A DNA stretch of 64,000 nucleotides from Paraburkholderia phenazinium. Its GTDB lineage: Bacteria > Pseudomonadota > Gammaproteobacteria > Burkholderiales > Burkholderiaceae. Below the pieces are notes generated by a model that saw only the letters and a list, made by a program, of their open reading frames with translations, made no database searches and was not told the DNA's origin. The stretch is from NCBI RefSeq assembly GCF_900142845.1, contig NZ_FSRU01000002.1, positions 3,608,063 through 3,672,062 of the forward strand, given 5' to 3'. Below, piece by piece: positions 17,923 to 29,635 of this stretch (position 1 is the stretch's first letter; every line of letters begins with the position of its first letter). The position numbers were made by a program, and so were the translations under genes.

Positions 17923-19224
17923 TCACGCCAGCGTGGCGGCCGCGGCGCTGTCCGGGCGTTCGGCGATCGGCGCGCGCACCACGAAGATGTAGACAAGCGC
18001 CGCCGCGAACGACACGCCCGCGCTGATCAGGAAGGCGTCCACGAACGAGTGCGTCTGCTCGACCACCACACCCGTGATGAACGGCGCGAACGACCCGCCG
18101 AAATACCCACCGAAGTTCTGGATGCTCCCGAGCGACGCCACCAGGTGCCGCGGCGCCGCCACACTGACGAGCGCCCACGCGCCGCCGCTTGCCGTGTTGA
18201 TGAAGTACATCGCCAGCGACAGATAGACGATCGCGAGCGTGGTATTCGGCGTGTAGGCGGCGGGCACCGTGAACACCGCCGCGAAAATCAGGCCGGTGCA
18301 GATCGGCCACTTACGGCTGCGGATCGGGGCGATGCCGCGCGCCATCAGTCCGTCGGCGACGAAGCCGCTCGACAGCATGCCGAGCGTGCCGAACAGATAC
18401 GGAATCGAAACGACCCAGCCGGTCTTCGCGATTGACAGATGCCGTTCGTGTTCGAGATACGCCGGCAGCCAGGTGAGATACAGCCAGACCATGTAGATCA
18501 CGCCCATGAAGCCGAAGATCATGCCCCACGTGGTCCGCGAGGCAAACAGGCCGCGCCATTCGGCGCCGGTCATGCGGCGCTCGGCGCGCGCGTGCGGCTC
18601 CTCTTCGGTCAGATGCGCGACCTCTGCGGGGGCGAGCGTGACTTCGCGCCGGTTGCGATACACGAGGTACCAACTGACCGCCACCGCAATCCCCATCACG
18701 CCCATCACGATGAACATCCAGCGCCAGCCGAACGCGAGCAGCAGCCCCGTCAGAATGGGCGGCGCGAGGGCGGGGCCGATAGTCGAAGAGGTGATGAAGA
18801 TGCCGGTGGGCCGTCCGCGCTCGCGCAGCGAATACCACTCGCTGACGACTTTCGCACCCGCGGGAAACTGCGGTGCTTCGCCGATGCCGAGAAAGATCCG
18901 CGCAACCAGGAATTGCTGCAAGGTCTGCACGAAGCCGCCGAACAACTGCGCCACCGACCAGACGAACATCCCCACGCCGAGCATCAGCCGTGCGCCGAAG
19001 CGGTCGAGCAGCGCGCCCATCGGCAATTGCGCGAACGCGTACGAAAACGAGAACGCGGACAGCAGCAGGCCCATCTGCGAGGCAGAGAGGCCCAGGTCGC
19101 CGCTGACCGAGTGATTGGCGATGGACAGCGTGCTGCGGTCGAGATAATTGACGATGCCCGCGAGCGTCAGGAACGTGATGGCGACCCACTGGATGCGCCG
19201 TAGGCGCGGTGTCTTTGCCTGCAT
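17923..19224 (-). CDS. MFS transporter, anion:cation symporter (ACS) family
   Basis: A 433-residue, 12-helix transporter. The N-terminus RIQWVAITFLTLAGIVNYLDRSTLS and helix 2-3 loop MGALLDRFGARLML are characteristic of the ACS branch (glucarate, phthalate, hexuronate and similar organic anions). GIGEAPQFPAGAK in helix 4 is also typical. GGAGACAACC lies just before the ATG at 19224. No catabolic gene is adjacent, so the substrate is open. Confidence 0.87.
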   Translation of the reverse strand: MQAKTPRLRRIQWVAITFLTLAGIVNYLDRSTLSIANHSVSGDLGLSASQMGLLLSAFSFSYAFAQLPMGALLDRFGARLMLGVGMFVWSVAQLFGGFVQTLQQFLVARIFLGIGEAPQFPAGAKVVSEWYSLRERGRPTGIFITSSTIGPALAPPILTGLLLAFGWRWMFIVMGVMGIAVAVSWYLVYRNRREVTLAPAEVAHLTEEEPHARAERRMTGAEWRGLFASRTTWGMIFGFMGVIYMVWLYLTWLPAYLEHERHLSIAKTGWVVSIPYLFGTLGMLSSGFVADGLMARGIAPIRSRKWPICTGLIFAAVFTVPAAYTPNTTLAIVYLSLAMYFINTASGGAWALVSVAAPRHLVASLGSIQNFGGYFGGSFAPFITGVVVEQTHSFVDAFLISAGVSFAAALVYIFVVRAPIAERPDSAAAATLA

Positions 19225-19282
19225 GGTTGTCTCCTCCAATGTTCTTAGGTTACCGCAGCGGCGTCTGCGCGCCGCCATGCCG

Positions 19283-20410
19283 CTACTGCCCGAGCAGGTT
19301 TTTTAGCGCGTTGCCCAAGCCCTTGACGGTTTCGCCGGCGCCCTTGGCGACGCCTTCGACGCTTACGCCCATCACTTGCGCGAAGCCGGTGCCGAGTTTG
19401 TTCAGCAGGTTTTCGTTCACCGAGAATTTCGGATCGCGCAGATTGCCGTCCAGCACGAAGTGCACGGTGATGTCGCCGTTGCGGCTCTTCAGTGCCGCGA
19501 CGGCGGCTTTGGTCGGAATCGACAGGAACGTGTCGAGCGGATTGCCGCTATCGGCCAGTTGCAGTTGATGCAGCGTCAGCGTGCCCGGCGCATGCAGGTG
19601 ATAGTTGCTCACCGTCGATTCGACCGTCATATCGACCGTCCCGCCCGTGACCTGGGCTTTGGCGCCGGCCTTCTTCAGGAGGTACGGGTCGAGCATCACC
19701 ACGTCGACGCCGTGCAGCGTACTGGTGGTCTGCGAATCCTTGCTGGCGATCTTGATCCAGCCGCCGAACGACACCGTGCCGGTATGCGACGGACCGACGA
19801 TGGCGCCATTGACGGCGACGGTGGTCGGGTCGCTGAGCGCGGGCAGATGCAGGTTGTCGACGGTTGCACTGGCCTGCGTGACAGCCACCTTATATGCCGG
19901 CTTGCGCACCGTGTAATCGTAGAACTCGAAGGTGCCTTGCTCAAAAGCAATGTGATCGACGCGCTTCTCTCGCGGCAGCGTCGGTTCGCTAGCGCCGGCG
20001 CTCGCACCGGCATCCGGTCGGTTCAGCGATTCCCGCAGATTGGGGAGCAGATTGAGCGTGCCGTCCGCCTCGCGCACCACCGAAAGATCGAACCCGCTCA
20101 CCACCACCGAACGGATATGCACGCGCTTCTGCAGCAGTTCGCGCACATCGGGGGTAATCGTGATCTGGTCGGCGCGCAGCGCGTCGGTGGCGGGCCAGCC
20201 GGGCGGTCCTTTGAGGCGAACGTGCGTGAGGCGCACGGAGGTCAGGCCGACGTCGATGCTTTCCGCGCTGCCGAGCGGCCCGAGTGCGGCGATCACGCGT
20301 TGCTTGGCTTCGTATTGCGCGAAGTAGAGACCGCCGAGGGCGACGACGATCAGCACCAGCACAATGCCGGCGACGGCAATGACCACACGTCTTCCCGTCG
20401 ACATCGCCAT
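19283..20410 (-). CDS. AsmA-like / DUF748-type membrane-anchored protein
   Basis: 375 residues. One N-terminal membrane anchor (VVIAVAGIVLVLIVVALGGLYFA) is followed by a periplasmic beta-rich region (SVRLTHVRLKG, IRSVVVSGFDLSVVREADGTLNL) that resembles the AsmA/YhdP superfamily, whose members are involved in outer-membrane lipid homeostasis. The C-terminus (GVAKGAGETVKGLGNALKNL) is an amphipathic tail often seen in these proteins. GAGGAGGC precedes the chosen ATG. It is downstream of ettA, and the specific function is unknown. Confidence 0.75.
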   Translation of the reverse strand: MAMSTGRRVVIAVAGIVLVLIVVALGGLYFAQYEAKQRVIAALGPLGSAESIDVGLTSVRLTHVRLKGPPGWPATDALRADQITITPDVRELLQKRVHIRSVVVSGFDLSVVREADGTLNLLPNLRESLNRPDAGASAGASEPTLPREKRVDHIAFEQGTFEFYDYTVRKPAYKVAVTQASATVDNLHLPALSDPTTVAVNGAIVGPSHTGTVSFGGWIKIASKDSQTTSTLHGVDVVMLDPYLLKKAGAKAQVTGGTVDMTVESTVSNYHLHAPGTLTLHQLQLADSGNPLDTFLSIPTKAAVAALKSRNGDITVHFVLDGNLRDPKFSVNENLLNKLGTGFAQVMGVSVEGVAKGAGETVKGLGNALKNLLGQ

Positions 20411-20533
20411 GCTTGCCTCCTCGTGGCCGCGCGAAGCGCGGCTGGCCGTTGGTAGCTGAGCAAACGCCGTGCCGCGCAAGCGGCGGCCGGGCGCGCCGCG
20501 TCACAGGCGGCGCGGCCCGTCCGGTAAACGCGC

Positions 20534-22198
<1,665 letters not shown>

Positions 22199-22449
22199 TT
22201 TGCTTGCAATAGGGTGTTGACGCCGCCGGCCGCGCTGGGGGCGGGCGGTCGTGGGGTGGATGGGAATTCGGTGTTGCCGGTTTCCGGCCGGCGCGGGCGT
22301 GAGGCCGAAGTGGCTTAAGCGCTCGACGCGACGCCGCGCATGGCGGAAGAGGTGTCATTGTACTTCGGGGCGCGGCGCGGGAGTCACTCAGCCGAATGGC
22401 ATAGGCACGTGGCGTCGCCGCAGGCTTGATTGCGCGGGAAGCGTGAGGC

Positions 22450-22764
22450 TCAAAGCCACCCGGCCACGCCACCGTGCCGTGAGCAGGTGCCGCTGTGGTG
22501 GCGGCTGAAACTGTACGTACCGTCGCGGCAGCGCGCGGTAGCGCCTTTGGGCGCCTGGCCGGACAGCGAGCGGGCAGGCGAATGCACCGTCTGGCCGTCG
22601 CGGTTCGTATACGTGTTGTGATTGCTGAGGTTCGCTTCGTCGGGCGCCGAGGCGGCCCCGACGTAAGCGAAGGCGGGTGTGAGCCCGAACAGGAAGGTCG
22701 CGGCGAGACTCGCGACCACTGCGGTAGCGGAACGAAGGCGGCGGTTCGAGGCGATGCCTGTCAT
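22450..22764 (-). CDS. Secreted DUF3761-like small protein
   Basis: 104 residues with an N-terminal signal peptide (RRLRSATAVVASLAATFLFG, cleavage probably after AFA). The C-terminal motif ARCRDGTYSFSRHHSGTCSRH followed by GGVAGWL matches the DUF3761 family. Its two cysteines may form a disulfide outside the cytoplasm. It lies 33 bp downstream of ugpC on the same strand and could be read through from the ugp operon. The function is unknown. Confidence 0.75.
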   Translation of the reverse strand: MTGIASNRRLRSATAVVASLAATFLFGLTPAFAYVGAASAPDEANLSNHNTYTNRDGQTVHSPARSLSGQAPKGATARCRDGTYSFSRHHSGTCSRHGGVAGWL

Positions 22765-22797
22765 GGTGCGGGAGAGATCCGTTCTGGCTTGACCCGC

Positions 22798-23886
22798 TCA
22801 GTTGGCCCGCTTGCCGCTAGCCGGGTCGAAGAAATGCAGATGCGCCGCAGGCAAGGCCACCTGCAACGCTTCGCCGTTGCCGGGACGGTGCGTGTGCGGC
22901 AGCCGCACCGTTACATCGTGCTTGCCCCAGCGCCCGTGAACCAGGTTGTCCGCGCCGAGCAGTTCGCACGAATCGACCGTAAGGGTCGCATGGGCGGCCT
23001 CGGGTTGCCCCGGCGACATATGTTCCGGCCGGATGCCGAGGACCCACTCGCGCCCGGCCGCCACTTCGCGACCGACGCACGCCACGCCCGCGAGCGGCAG
23101 CTTCGGGCCGTTGCCGGCGACTTCGAACGCGGCGCCGTCATCGGAGACGCGGCCTTCCAGCAGGTTCATCCCGGGCGAGCCGATAAAGCTGGCGACGAAC
23201 ACCGTAGCCGGCCGCTCGTAGACCTCGGTGGGCGCGCCGATCTGCTCGGCGTGGCCGCGGTTCATCACGATGACGCGCTGCGCCAGCGTCATCGCTTCGA
23301 TCTGGTCGTGGGTGACGTAGAGGCTCGTCGTCGCCAGACGCGCATGAAGGCGCTGGATTTCGAGGCGCATCTGCACGCGCAGCCGGGCGTCGAGGTTCGA
23401 CAGCGGTTCGTCGAACAGAAACACGGCCGGTTCGCGCACAATCGCGCGGCCCATCGCCACCCGTTGCCGTTGCCCGCCGGACAGCTCGCGCGGCTTGCGC
23501 TGGAGCAGCGCTTCGAGTTCGAGAATCTGCGCGGCGGCCTGCACGCGCCGGTCGATCGCGGCACGGTCCACGCCGCTGATCTTCAGCGCGTAGCCCATGT
23601 TTTCCGCGACGCTCATGTGCGGATACAGCGCGTAGTTCTGGAACACCATCGCGATGTTGCGGTCTTTCGGCTCGAGGCGGTTGACCACCGTGTCGTTGAT
23701 CGAGATCGTGCCTTCGGAGATGCTCTCGAGTCCTGCCACCATCCGCAGCAAGGTCGACTTGCCGCAGCCCGACGGGCCGACCATCACGACGAATTCGCCG
23801 TCGGCAACGTCCACGTCGATGCCGTGCAGTACGAACTGTTTGCTGTCGTAGCTTTTCTTTACGCCCTTTAGCGTCAATGCAGCCAT
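22798..23886 (-). CDS. ugpC: sn-glycerol-3-phosphate ABC transporter, ATP-binding protein
   Basis: 362 residues. The ABC ATPase domain has Walker A GPSGCGKST, signature LSGGQRQRVAMGRA and Walker B FLFDEPLSNLD, and is followed by an OB-type regulatory domain (VLGIRPEHM). This is the MalK/UgpC layout. It powers import through UgpA-UgpE of glycerol-3-phosphate or glycerophosphodiesters captured by UgpB. The ATG at 23886 (MAALTLKGVKKSY) is chosen over one three codons upstream. It is the last ugp gene in the order ugpB-ugpA-ugpE-ugpC. Confidence 0.93.
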   Translation of the reverse strand: MAALTLKGVKKSYDSKQFVLHGIDVDVADGEFVVMVGPSGCGKSTLLRMVAGLESISEGTISINDTVVNRLEPKDRNIAMVFQNYALYPHMSVAENMGYALKISGVDRAAIDRRVQAAAQILELEALLQRKPRELSGGQRQRVAMGRAIVREPAVFLFDEPLSNLDARLRVQMRLEIQRLHARLATTSLYVTHDQIEAMTLAQRVIVMNRGHAEQIGAPTEVYERPATVFVASFIGSPGMNLLEGRVSDDGAAFEVAGNGPKLPLAGVACVGREVAAGREWVLGIRPEHMSPGQPEAAHATLTVDSCELLGADNLVHGRWGKHDVTVRLPHTHRPGNGEALQVALPAAHLHFFDPASGKRAN

Positions 23887-23982
23887 TCCATCCACCTTTG
23901 TTTGCTTCTGCGCTCACGCCTGGCCTGAAGGCCGCGTGTCGTCGCGAGGTTGTTCAGTTCATCGGCCGGTTGTCTGGCCGGG

Positions 23983-24828
23983 TTACTTTTCGGAGTCCAC
24001 GAGACCGCGCACGAACCAGCGCTGCATCGTCAGTACGACGGCGAGCGGCGGCAGCATGGCGAGCAGCGTCGCGGTCATCACGAGATGCCATTCGGTGGCC
24101 GTGTCGCCCGACGCGATCATGCTCTTGATGCCCACCACGGCGGTGGTCAGCGATTGCTGGCTGGTGATCAGGATCGGCCACAGATACTGGTTCCAGCCGT
24201 AGATGAAGGTGATCACGAAGAGCGCGGCAATATTGGTCTTCGACAGCGGCAATACGATGTCCCAGAAGAACCGCAGCGCGCCGGCGCCGTCGATGCGCGC
24301 AGCCTCCATCAGCTCATCGGGCAGCGTCATGAAGAACTGCCGGAACAGGAACGTGGCGGTGGCCGACGCAATCAGCGGCAGCGTGAGGCCGGCGTACGTG
24401 TTGGACAGATGCATCGACGACACGACCTGCACGGTCGGGAAGATACGCACTTCGACAGGCAGCATCAGCGTGACGAAGATCAGCCAGAACGCGAGGTTCC
24501 TGAACGGGAAGCGGAAGAACACGATCGCGTAGGCGGAGATCATTGAAATGGCGATCTTGCCGATGGAAATCACCAGCGCCATCACGAGGCTATTCAGCAA
24601 CATGCTGCCGAACGGCGCTGCGGCATTGCCGCTGCCGTGGGCCCACACGTTCGCGATGTTTTCGAACAGATGGGTGCTCGGCACCAGCGACAGCGGCACG
24701 GTGAAGACTTCGTGCTCGCTCATGGTGGCCGCGCAGAACGCGACGTACACCGGAAACACCACCAGCACGACGCCGAGAATCAGCACGGCGTGGCAGAACA
24801 GGTCGAAACCGCGGCGATTTTCGATCAT
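23983..24828 (-). CDS. ugpE: sn-glycerol-3-phosphate ABC transporter permease UgpE
   Basis: 281 residues with about six membrane helices, starting [19 protein letters not shown]. The permease loop motif [21 protein letters not shown] (EAA motif) contacts the ATPase UgpC. The start ATG at 24828 overlaps the TGA of ugpA as ATGA, so translation is coupled. A much longer open frame continues upstream but overlaps ugpA and is not real. With UgpA it forms the membrane channel. Confidence 0.93.
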   Translation of the reverse strand: MIENRRGFDLFCHAVLILGVVLVVFPVYVAFCAATMSEHEVFTVPLSLVPSTHLFENIANVWAHGSGNAAAPFGSMLLNSLVMALVISIGKIAISMISAYAIVFFRFPFRNLAFWLIFVTLMLPVEVRIFPTVQVVSSMHLSNTYAGLTLPLIASATATFLFRQFFMTLPDELMEAARIDGAGALRFFWDIVLPLSKTNIAALFVITFIYGWNQYLWPILITSQQSLTTAVVGIKSMIASGDTATEWHLVMTATLLAMLPPLAVVLTMQRWFVRGLVDSEK

Positions 24829-25709
24829 GAGTATTGAACCCTCCGCTCGACGAAACGGAATTGCACCACCGTCAGCCCAACGACGATCAGCATGAGCACG
24901 ACCGATTGCGCGCCCGAACTGCCGATGTCGAGGCCCTGGAAGCCCTCGGCGAAGATCCGGTAGATCAGCGTGCGCGTCGCCTGGCCGGGGCCGCCGCCGG
25001 TGGCCGCATCGATAATCGGAAAGGTGTCGAAGAACGCGTAGACCAGATTGATGACGAGCAGGAAGAAGCTCGTCGGCGACAGCAGCGGCAAGGCAATGCC
25101 GAAGAAGCGCCGCACCGGCCCGGCGCCGTCGATGGCGGCCGCCTCGATCAGCGAGCGCGGAATTGCCTGCAAGCCGGCGTAGAAAAACAGGAAGTTGTAG
25201 CTGACCTGTTTCCAGACGGACGCGAGCACGACGAGGAACATGGCCTGGCCCGGGTTGAGCGCGTGATTCCAGACGATGCCGCATTTGGCGAGCGCGTAGG
25301 TCACGAGCCCGATGCTCGGATTGAAAAGGAACGACCACAGCACGGCCGCAATCGCGGGCGCGACCGCATACGGCCAGATCAGCAGCGTTTGATAGGCCTT
25401 GGCGCCGCGCGTCACGCGGTCGGCGCAGACGGCGAGCAGCAGCGAAATCACGAGTCCGCTGACGGTGACGAGCGCGCTAAAGATCAGCGTGGTCTCGAAC
25501 GACGCCAGATACAGCGGATCGGCGAAGATTTGCTTGAAGTTGGCGAGGCCGACGAATTCGCTCGACGTACCGAACGCGTCCTGGCTTTGCGTGGACTGCC
25601 ACAGCGCCACGCCGGCCGGCCACAGAAAGAACACGAACGTGATCGCGAGTTGCGGGCCGACCAGCAGATACGGCAGCACGCCTGTGCCGAAGCGGGAGCG
25701 CTTTTCCAT
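24825..25709 (-). CDS. ugpA: sn-glycerol-3-phosphate ABC transporter permease UgpA
   Basis: 294 residues with six membrane helices, starting [20 protein letters not shown], which matches UgpA N-termini. The EAA loop is [21 protein letters not shown]. The frame is open upstream to 25847, but that part crosses the hairpin-rich ugpB-ugpA gap and is not homologous. The stop overlaps the ugpE start. UgpA pairs with UgpE as the translocation channel. Confidence 0.93.
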   Translation of the reverse strand: MEKRSRFGTGVLPYLLVGPQLAITFVFFLWPAGVALWQSTQSQDAFGTSSEFVGLANFKQIFADPLYLASFETTLIFSALVTVSGLVISLLLAVCADRVTRGAKAYQTLLIWPYAVAPAIAAVLWSFLFNPSIGLVTYALAKCGIVWNHALNPGQAMFLVVLASVWKQVSYNFLFFYAGLQAIPRSLIEAAAIDGAGPVRRFFGIALPLLSPTSFFLLVINLVYAFFDTFPIIDAATGGGPGQATRTLIYRIFAEGFQGLDIGSSGAQSVVLMLIVVGLTVVQFRFVERRVQYS

Positions 25710-25734
25710 TAGGACATCTCTCTTAAAAAAGCGG

Positions 25735-25800
25735 CGGGCGGCCCCCAGAACGTCGCGTCCCCTTGGGGACCTGGCGCGTCGCGCCAGGTTGGGCCGCCCG
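25735..25800. repeat. Compound hairpin (cloverleaf) between ugpB and ugpA
   Basis: An outer 10-bp perfect stem, CGGGCGGCCC (25735-25744) with GGGCCGCCCG (25791-25800), encloses two adjacent perfect hairpins. These are GTCCCC-TT-GGGGAC (25757-25770) and CTGGCGC-GTC-GCGCCAG (25771-25787). On the minus-strand transcript a T6 tract follows shortly after. It probably acts as an mRNA-stabilising structure and/or partial terminator favouring excess binding protein UgpB. Confidence 0.7.
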
Positions 25801-25806
25801 ATATGC

Positions 25807-27132
25807 TTAACTACCGGCTTTCTCGAAACGCCGCAGCAATTCGTCACCGCGCGAGACCGCGGAGTCGAGGGCTTCCTTAGGCGTCTTCTTCTCCGCCCAG
25901 ACCTGCTCGAGTTCCTCGTCGATGATCGTGCGGATCTGCGGCATGTTGCCCAGACGCAGACCCTTGGTGAACGGCAGCGGCGGTTTGTTGAGCATCTGCT
26001 TGATGGCGGTGTCGCTGCCCGGATTCTTCGCGTAGAAGCCCTGCTGCTGCGTCAACTGATAGGCTGCGGTGGTGATGGGCAGATAGCCGGTGTCCTGATG
26101 CCATTTGGCCGCCACTTGCGGCGTGGCCAGGTAGGCGAGGAATTTCGCTACGCCCTTGTAGACTTCCGGATCTTTACCGGACAGCACCCACAGGCTCGCG
26201 CCACCGATGATGGCGTTCTGCGGCGCGCCTTTCACGCTGGCGTCGTAGGGCATCATGCCGGTGCCGAAGTCGAACTTGGCGTACTTCTTGATGTTGGCAA
26301 GCGAACCCGACGAGTTCGTGATGATGCCGCAGTCGCCGCTATAGAACTTCGACACCGGTTCGTCCTTGCGGCCGACATAGCTGAACGTGCCTTCCTTCGC
26401 CATGTCCTGCAGGAACTGGATGTGCGCGATCTGCTGCGGCTTGTTGAATTCGAGTTGGGCGTCGGCGCCGTCGAAACCGTTGTTCTCCGTCGCGAACGGC
26501 AGGCCATGCCAGGCACTGTAGTTCTCGAGCTGGATCCAGCTCTGCCAGCCCGACGAATAGCCGCACGACATGCCCGACGCCTTCAGCTTCTGCGCATCCT
26601 TGCGCAGTTCGTCCCACGTGCGCGGCGGCTGGTTCGGATCGAGCCCGGCCTTCTTGAACGCGTCCTTGTTGTAGTACAGGACCGGCGTCGAGCTGTTGAA
26701 CGGCATGGAGATCAGCGCGTCCGTTTTGGAGTCGCTGTAGTAGCTCGCGATGGTCGGCACGAAGGCCTTTTCGTCGAGCGGCACGCCGGCCTGCTTGAAT
26801 ACCTCAGACACCGGAATGACCGCCTTCTTGGCCTGGATCATCGTGGCGGTGCCCACTTCGTACACCTGCAGGATTGCCGGCGCGTTGCCGCTGCGATAGG
26901 CGGCAATGCCGGCCGCGAGCGTCTGGTCGTACGAGCCTTTGAAGACCGGCACGATCTTGTAGTCGCTCTGCGAGGCGTTGAAATCATTGGCAATGACGTT
27001 CAGGCGCTCGCCGAGGGCGGCTTCCATGGCGTGCCAGAACTGGATTTCCGTCGCGGCCTGGGCGGCCTGATTGGCGCCGACGGCGAAAACTGCCGCCACG
27101 GCGAGCGTACGGAACAGGGGTTTGCAACTCAT
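25807..27132 (-). CDS. ugpB: sn-glycerol-3-phosphate ABC transporter, periplasmic binding protein
   Basis: 441 residues with a signal peptide ([20 protein letters not shown], cleavage near residue 27), then [20 protein letters not shown], typical of UgpB. It captures sn-glycerol-3-phosphate or glycerophosphocholine-like compounds in the periplasm for UgpA/E/C. It is the first gene of the ugpBAEC operon and divergent from a GDPD-like gene. In E. coli the operon is PhoB-controlled; here I find only a half Pho box (27193-27199). Confidence 0.93.
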   Translation of the reverse strand: MSCKPLFRTLAVAAVFAVGANQAAQAATEIQFWHAMEAALGERLNVIANDFNASQSDYKIVPVFKGSYDQTLAAGIAAYRSGNAPAILQVYEVGTATMIQAKKAVIPVSEVFKQAGVPLDEKAFVPTIASYYSDSKTDALISMPFNSSTPVLYYNKDAFKKAGLDPNQPPRTWDELRKDAQKLKASGMSCGYSSGWQSWIQLENYSAWHGLPFATENNGFDGADAQLEFNKPQQIAHIQFLQDMAKEGTFSYVGRKDEPVSKFYSGDCGIITNSSGSLANIKKYAKFDFGTGMMPYDASVKGAPQNAIIGGASLWVLSGKDPEVYKGVAKFLAYLATPQVAAKWHQDTGYLPITTAAYQLTQQQGFYAKNPGSDTAIKQMLNKPPLPFTKGLRLGNMPQIRTIIDEELEQVWAEKKTPKEALDSAVSRGDELLRRFEKAGS

Positions 27133-27444
27133 CTATGGTCTCCTTGGTCGGAAGGCACTTAGCCTAGGGTTGCGCGATTCTAGTTGGGCTCGATGACAGC
27201 CAGAAGTAGTGTTTTGTTCTCTTCGCACCGTGCCTGACGTTTCGTGCAGGACGGTCGCGCCGGATTGGCCGCGGCCGGCTGCAGCGGCGCTGGAAGCCGC
27301 AATGTAACACTGGCCAATTTGAAACAGAAGCGAGCCGGTGGAGGACGCCGCCGAAGCTGTGCGGATGCGGGTGCCGTCTTGTTTTGAGATGGGTGAACCT
27401 TAAGATGGATGTCCGAGTCCCACCCGTTCTAGTCAGGAGTCCAG
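27133..27444. other. Divergent ugpB / GDPD-like intergenic region
   Basis: This 312-bp region must hold promoters for both genes. The only Pho-box-like element is a single CTGTCAT half-site on the minus strand (27199-27193) without a second repeat at the right distance. I see no strong sigma-70 consensus, riboswitch or small gene. Confidence 0.5.
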
Positions 27445-28410
27445 ATGCCACGTTCAATTTGCGTTGGGTTAGTTTTTGCTTTCTGTTCCGCATTGCTGAG
27501 CGGTTGCGCAGCGCCGTCTGCCGCGTCCAGAGGCGCAGTGGTGACCTCATTGCCGGAGATCGTCGCCCATCGCGCCGGCACGGGCGATGCGCCCGAGAAC
27601 ACGCTGGAGGCGATTCGCCTTGCGCTCGGGCATCACGCCGACGCGATGTGGTTGAGCGTACAACTAACTAAGGATGGCGTGCCGGTGCTGTACCGGCCGG
27701 CGGATCTGTCGGCGCTGACAAATGCCAGCGGACCGGTGTCCGCCCATACCGCGGCGGAGCTTGCCCACGTCAACGCCGGGTGGAGTTTCAGTCAGACTGG
27801 CGCCGACGGGGTCCAGGTCTATCCGTATCGCGACCGGCCAGTTGGCATTCCTACATTGCGTGAAGCGTTGCGCGCCATTCCGGTGACGATGCCGGTCATC
27901 CTCGATATGAAGGCGCTGCCCGCCGAGCCACAGGCGCAGGCGGTCGCGCGAGTGTTGAGCGAGGAAAACGCGTGGTCGCGCGTGAGGCTTTATTCGACTG
28001 AGGCCGAGTATCAGCGCAGCTTTGCGGCTTATCCGCAGGCGCAGTTGTTCGAATCGCGCGACGCCACGCGCACCCGTCTGGTGCGTGTGCTGCTCAACGA
28101 GGGCTGTGTCGACGCGCCGGCTGAACATGCAAGGGCCGCGTTCGAGTTGCATCGAACAGTGACAGTGGTGGAGGCATTCACGCTGGGCGAGGGGCGCTCG
28201 GAGGTGAACGCGACGCTTTGGACGCCCGCGACTGTGGCGTGCTTCCGGCAGCGGCCGGATGTGCATCTCGTCGCGATTGCGGTGAACAACGCGGACGACT
28301 ATCGCGCGGCGGCGTGTCTCGGGATGGACGCGGTGCTGGCGGATTCGCCGGCGAAGATGACGGCGATTCGGGCGGGGATCAGGTTGCCGTTGCGGTGTGC
28401 CACCGACTGA
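27445..28410 (+). CDS. GDPD-like lipoprotein with altered active site
   Basis: 321 residues. A lipoprotein signal ends in the lipobox LSGC (C21). The fold signature of glycerophosphodiester phosphodiesterases is clear: EIVAHRAGTGDAPENTLEAI at 39-58 and QLTKDG at 73-78. Key residues differ from active enzymes such as UgpQ. The metal-binding E-x-D pair is replaced by W69-x-S71, the following HD is replaced by R84-P85, and the third metal Glu corresponds to D154 in VILDMKA. It is therefore probably not a normal phosphodiesterase. It sits divergent from ugpB, which suggests a link to glycerophosphodiester handling. Confidence 0.8.
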   Translation: MPRSICVGLVFAFCSALLSGCAAPSAASRGAVVTSLPEIVAHRAGTGDAPENTLEAIRLALGHHADAMWLSVQLTKDGVPVLYRPADLSALTNASGPVSAHTAAELAHVNAGWSFSQTGADGVQVYPYRDRPVGIPTLREALRAIPVTMPVILDMKALPAEPQAQAVARVLSEENAWSRVRLYSTEAEYQRSFAAYPQAQLFESRDATRTRLVRVLLNEGCVDAPAEHARAAFELHRTVTVVEAFTLGEGRSEVNATLWTPATVACFRQRPDVHLVAIAVNNADDYRAAACLGMDAVLADSPAKMTAIRAGIRLPLRCATD

Positions 28411-28465
28411 CACTCAAGGAGTACCGATGACGCGCACTATTCGCTTGCTAGCGTGCGCCTTCAAA

Positions 28466-28504
28466 GAAAAACCCCGTAAGTGCGCAAGGCACTACGGGGT
28501 TTTC
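28466..28504. terminator. Intrinsic terminator, bidirectional
   Basis: ACCCCGTA...GTGC pairs with GCAC-TACGGGGT around a short loop, with A5 on the left and T4 on the right. It sits between the GDPD-like gene (plus) and ychF (minus) and can serve both. Confidence 0.85.
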
Positions 28505-28540
28505 TACGCCATGGCGTGACGAATCAGCCCGGGCTGGCCG

Positions 28541-29635
28541 TTAAACGTTGAACAGGAAATTCATCACGTCCCCGTCGTGCACGACGTACTCCTTACCTTC
28601 CGCGCGCATCTTGCCGGCTTCCTTCGCACCCTGTTCGCCCTTGTAGGTCACGAAGTCATTGAACGCAATGGTTTGCGCACGGATGAAGCCGCGCTCGAAG
28701 TCGGTGTGAATCGCGCCCGCAGCCTGCGGTGCCGTGTCGCCAATATGGATCGTCCACGCGCGCACTTCCTTCACCCCTGCCGTGAAGTACGTCTGCAGGC
28801 CGAGCAGCTTGAAGCCCGCGCGGATCACGCGGTTCAGGCCCGGCTCTTCCATGCCGAGGTCGGCGAGGAACACCTGCTTGTCTTCGTCGTCCAGATCGGC
28901 GATTTCCGCTTCGATAGCCGCGCACACCGCGACGACCGGCGCCTTCTCGGCGTCCGCGAACTTGCGCACCGCATCCAGATGGGGGTTGTTCTCGAAGCCG
29001 CTTTCCTTCACGTTGGCGACGTACATGGTCGGCTTGGCGGTGATCAGACAGAACGGCTTCAGCAGCACCTTCTCTTCATCGGACAGGTCGAGCGCACGCA
29101 CCGGCTTCGCCTGGTCGAGCTGCGCACGGACCTTTTCCAGCACGGCGGCGAGCTTGATGGCTTCCTTGTCGTTGCCCGACTTGGCGGCCTTCGAGTAACG
29201 CGTGAGCGACTTTTCGACCGTGGCCAGGTCGGCGAGCGCCAGTTCGGTGTTGATGACTTCGATGTCCGACAGCGGATCGACCTTGCCGGCGACGTGAATC
29301 ACGTTGTCGTCTTCGAAGCAGCGCACCACGTGCGTGATGGCGTCGGTTTCGCGGATGTTGGCGAGAAACTGGTTACCGAGGCCTTCGCCCTTGCTGGCGC
29401 CGGCCACGAGGCCGGCGATATCGACGAATTCCACCACGGCCGGCAGGATGCGCTCGGGCTTGACGATGTCCGCGAGCGCCTTCAGGCGCGCGTCCGGCAC
29501 TTCGACGATGCCGACGTTCGGTTCGATGGTGCAGAACGGATAGTTCTCGGCGGCAATGCCCGCCTTGGTCAGCGCGTTGAACAGGGTGGACTTGCCGACG
29601 TTAGGCAGGCCGACGATGCCGCATTTGAGGCTCAT
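28541..29635 (-). CDS. ychF: Redox-regulated ATPase / GTPase-like YchF
   Basis: A 364-residue Obg-family P-loop protein starting [23 protein letters not shown]3 is [19 protein letters not shown]. The G4 region (NVKE) differs from NKxD, which is why YchF prefers ATP. The C-terminal TGS domain ends [19 protein letters not shown]. It binds ribosomes and is linked to oxidative-stress response. The length and ends match the family, and it is transcribed alone. Confidence 0.96.
   Translation of the reverse strand: MSLKCGIVGLPNVGKSTLFNALTKAGIAAENYPFCTIEPNVGIVEVPDARLKALADIVKPERILPAVVEFVDIAGLVAGASKGEGLGNQFLANIRETDAITHVVRCFEDDNVIHVAGKVDPLSDIEVINTELALADLATVEKSLTRYSKAAKSGNDKEAIKLAAVLEKVRAQLDQAKPVRALDLSDEEKVLLKPFCLITAKPTMYVANVKESGFENNPHLDAVRKFADAEKAPVVAVCAAIEAEIADLDDEDKQVFLADLGMEEPGLNRVIRAGFKLLGLQTYFTAGVKEVRAWTIHIGDTAPQAAGAIHTDFERGFIRAQTIAFNDFVTYKGEQGAKEAGKMRAEGKEYVVHDGDVMNFLFNV

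Noticed and set aside
23983-25338. 451-codon frame as a fused UgpE
   Set aside because: The N-terminal 170 codons overlap ugpA in another frame. The ATGA overlap at 24825-24828 marks the true ugpE start.
27193-27199. Pho box upstream of ugpB
   Set aside because: Only one CTGTCAT half-site. No second repeat at the 11-bp period, so PhoB control is not supported by sequence.
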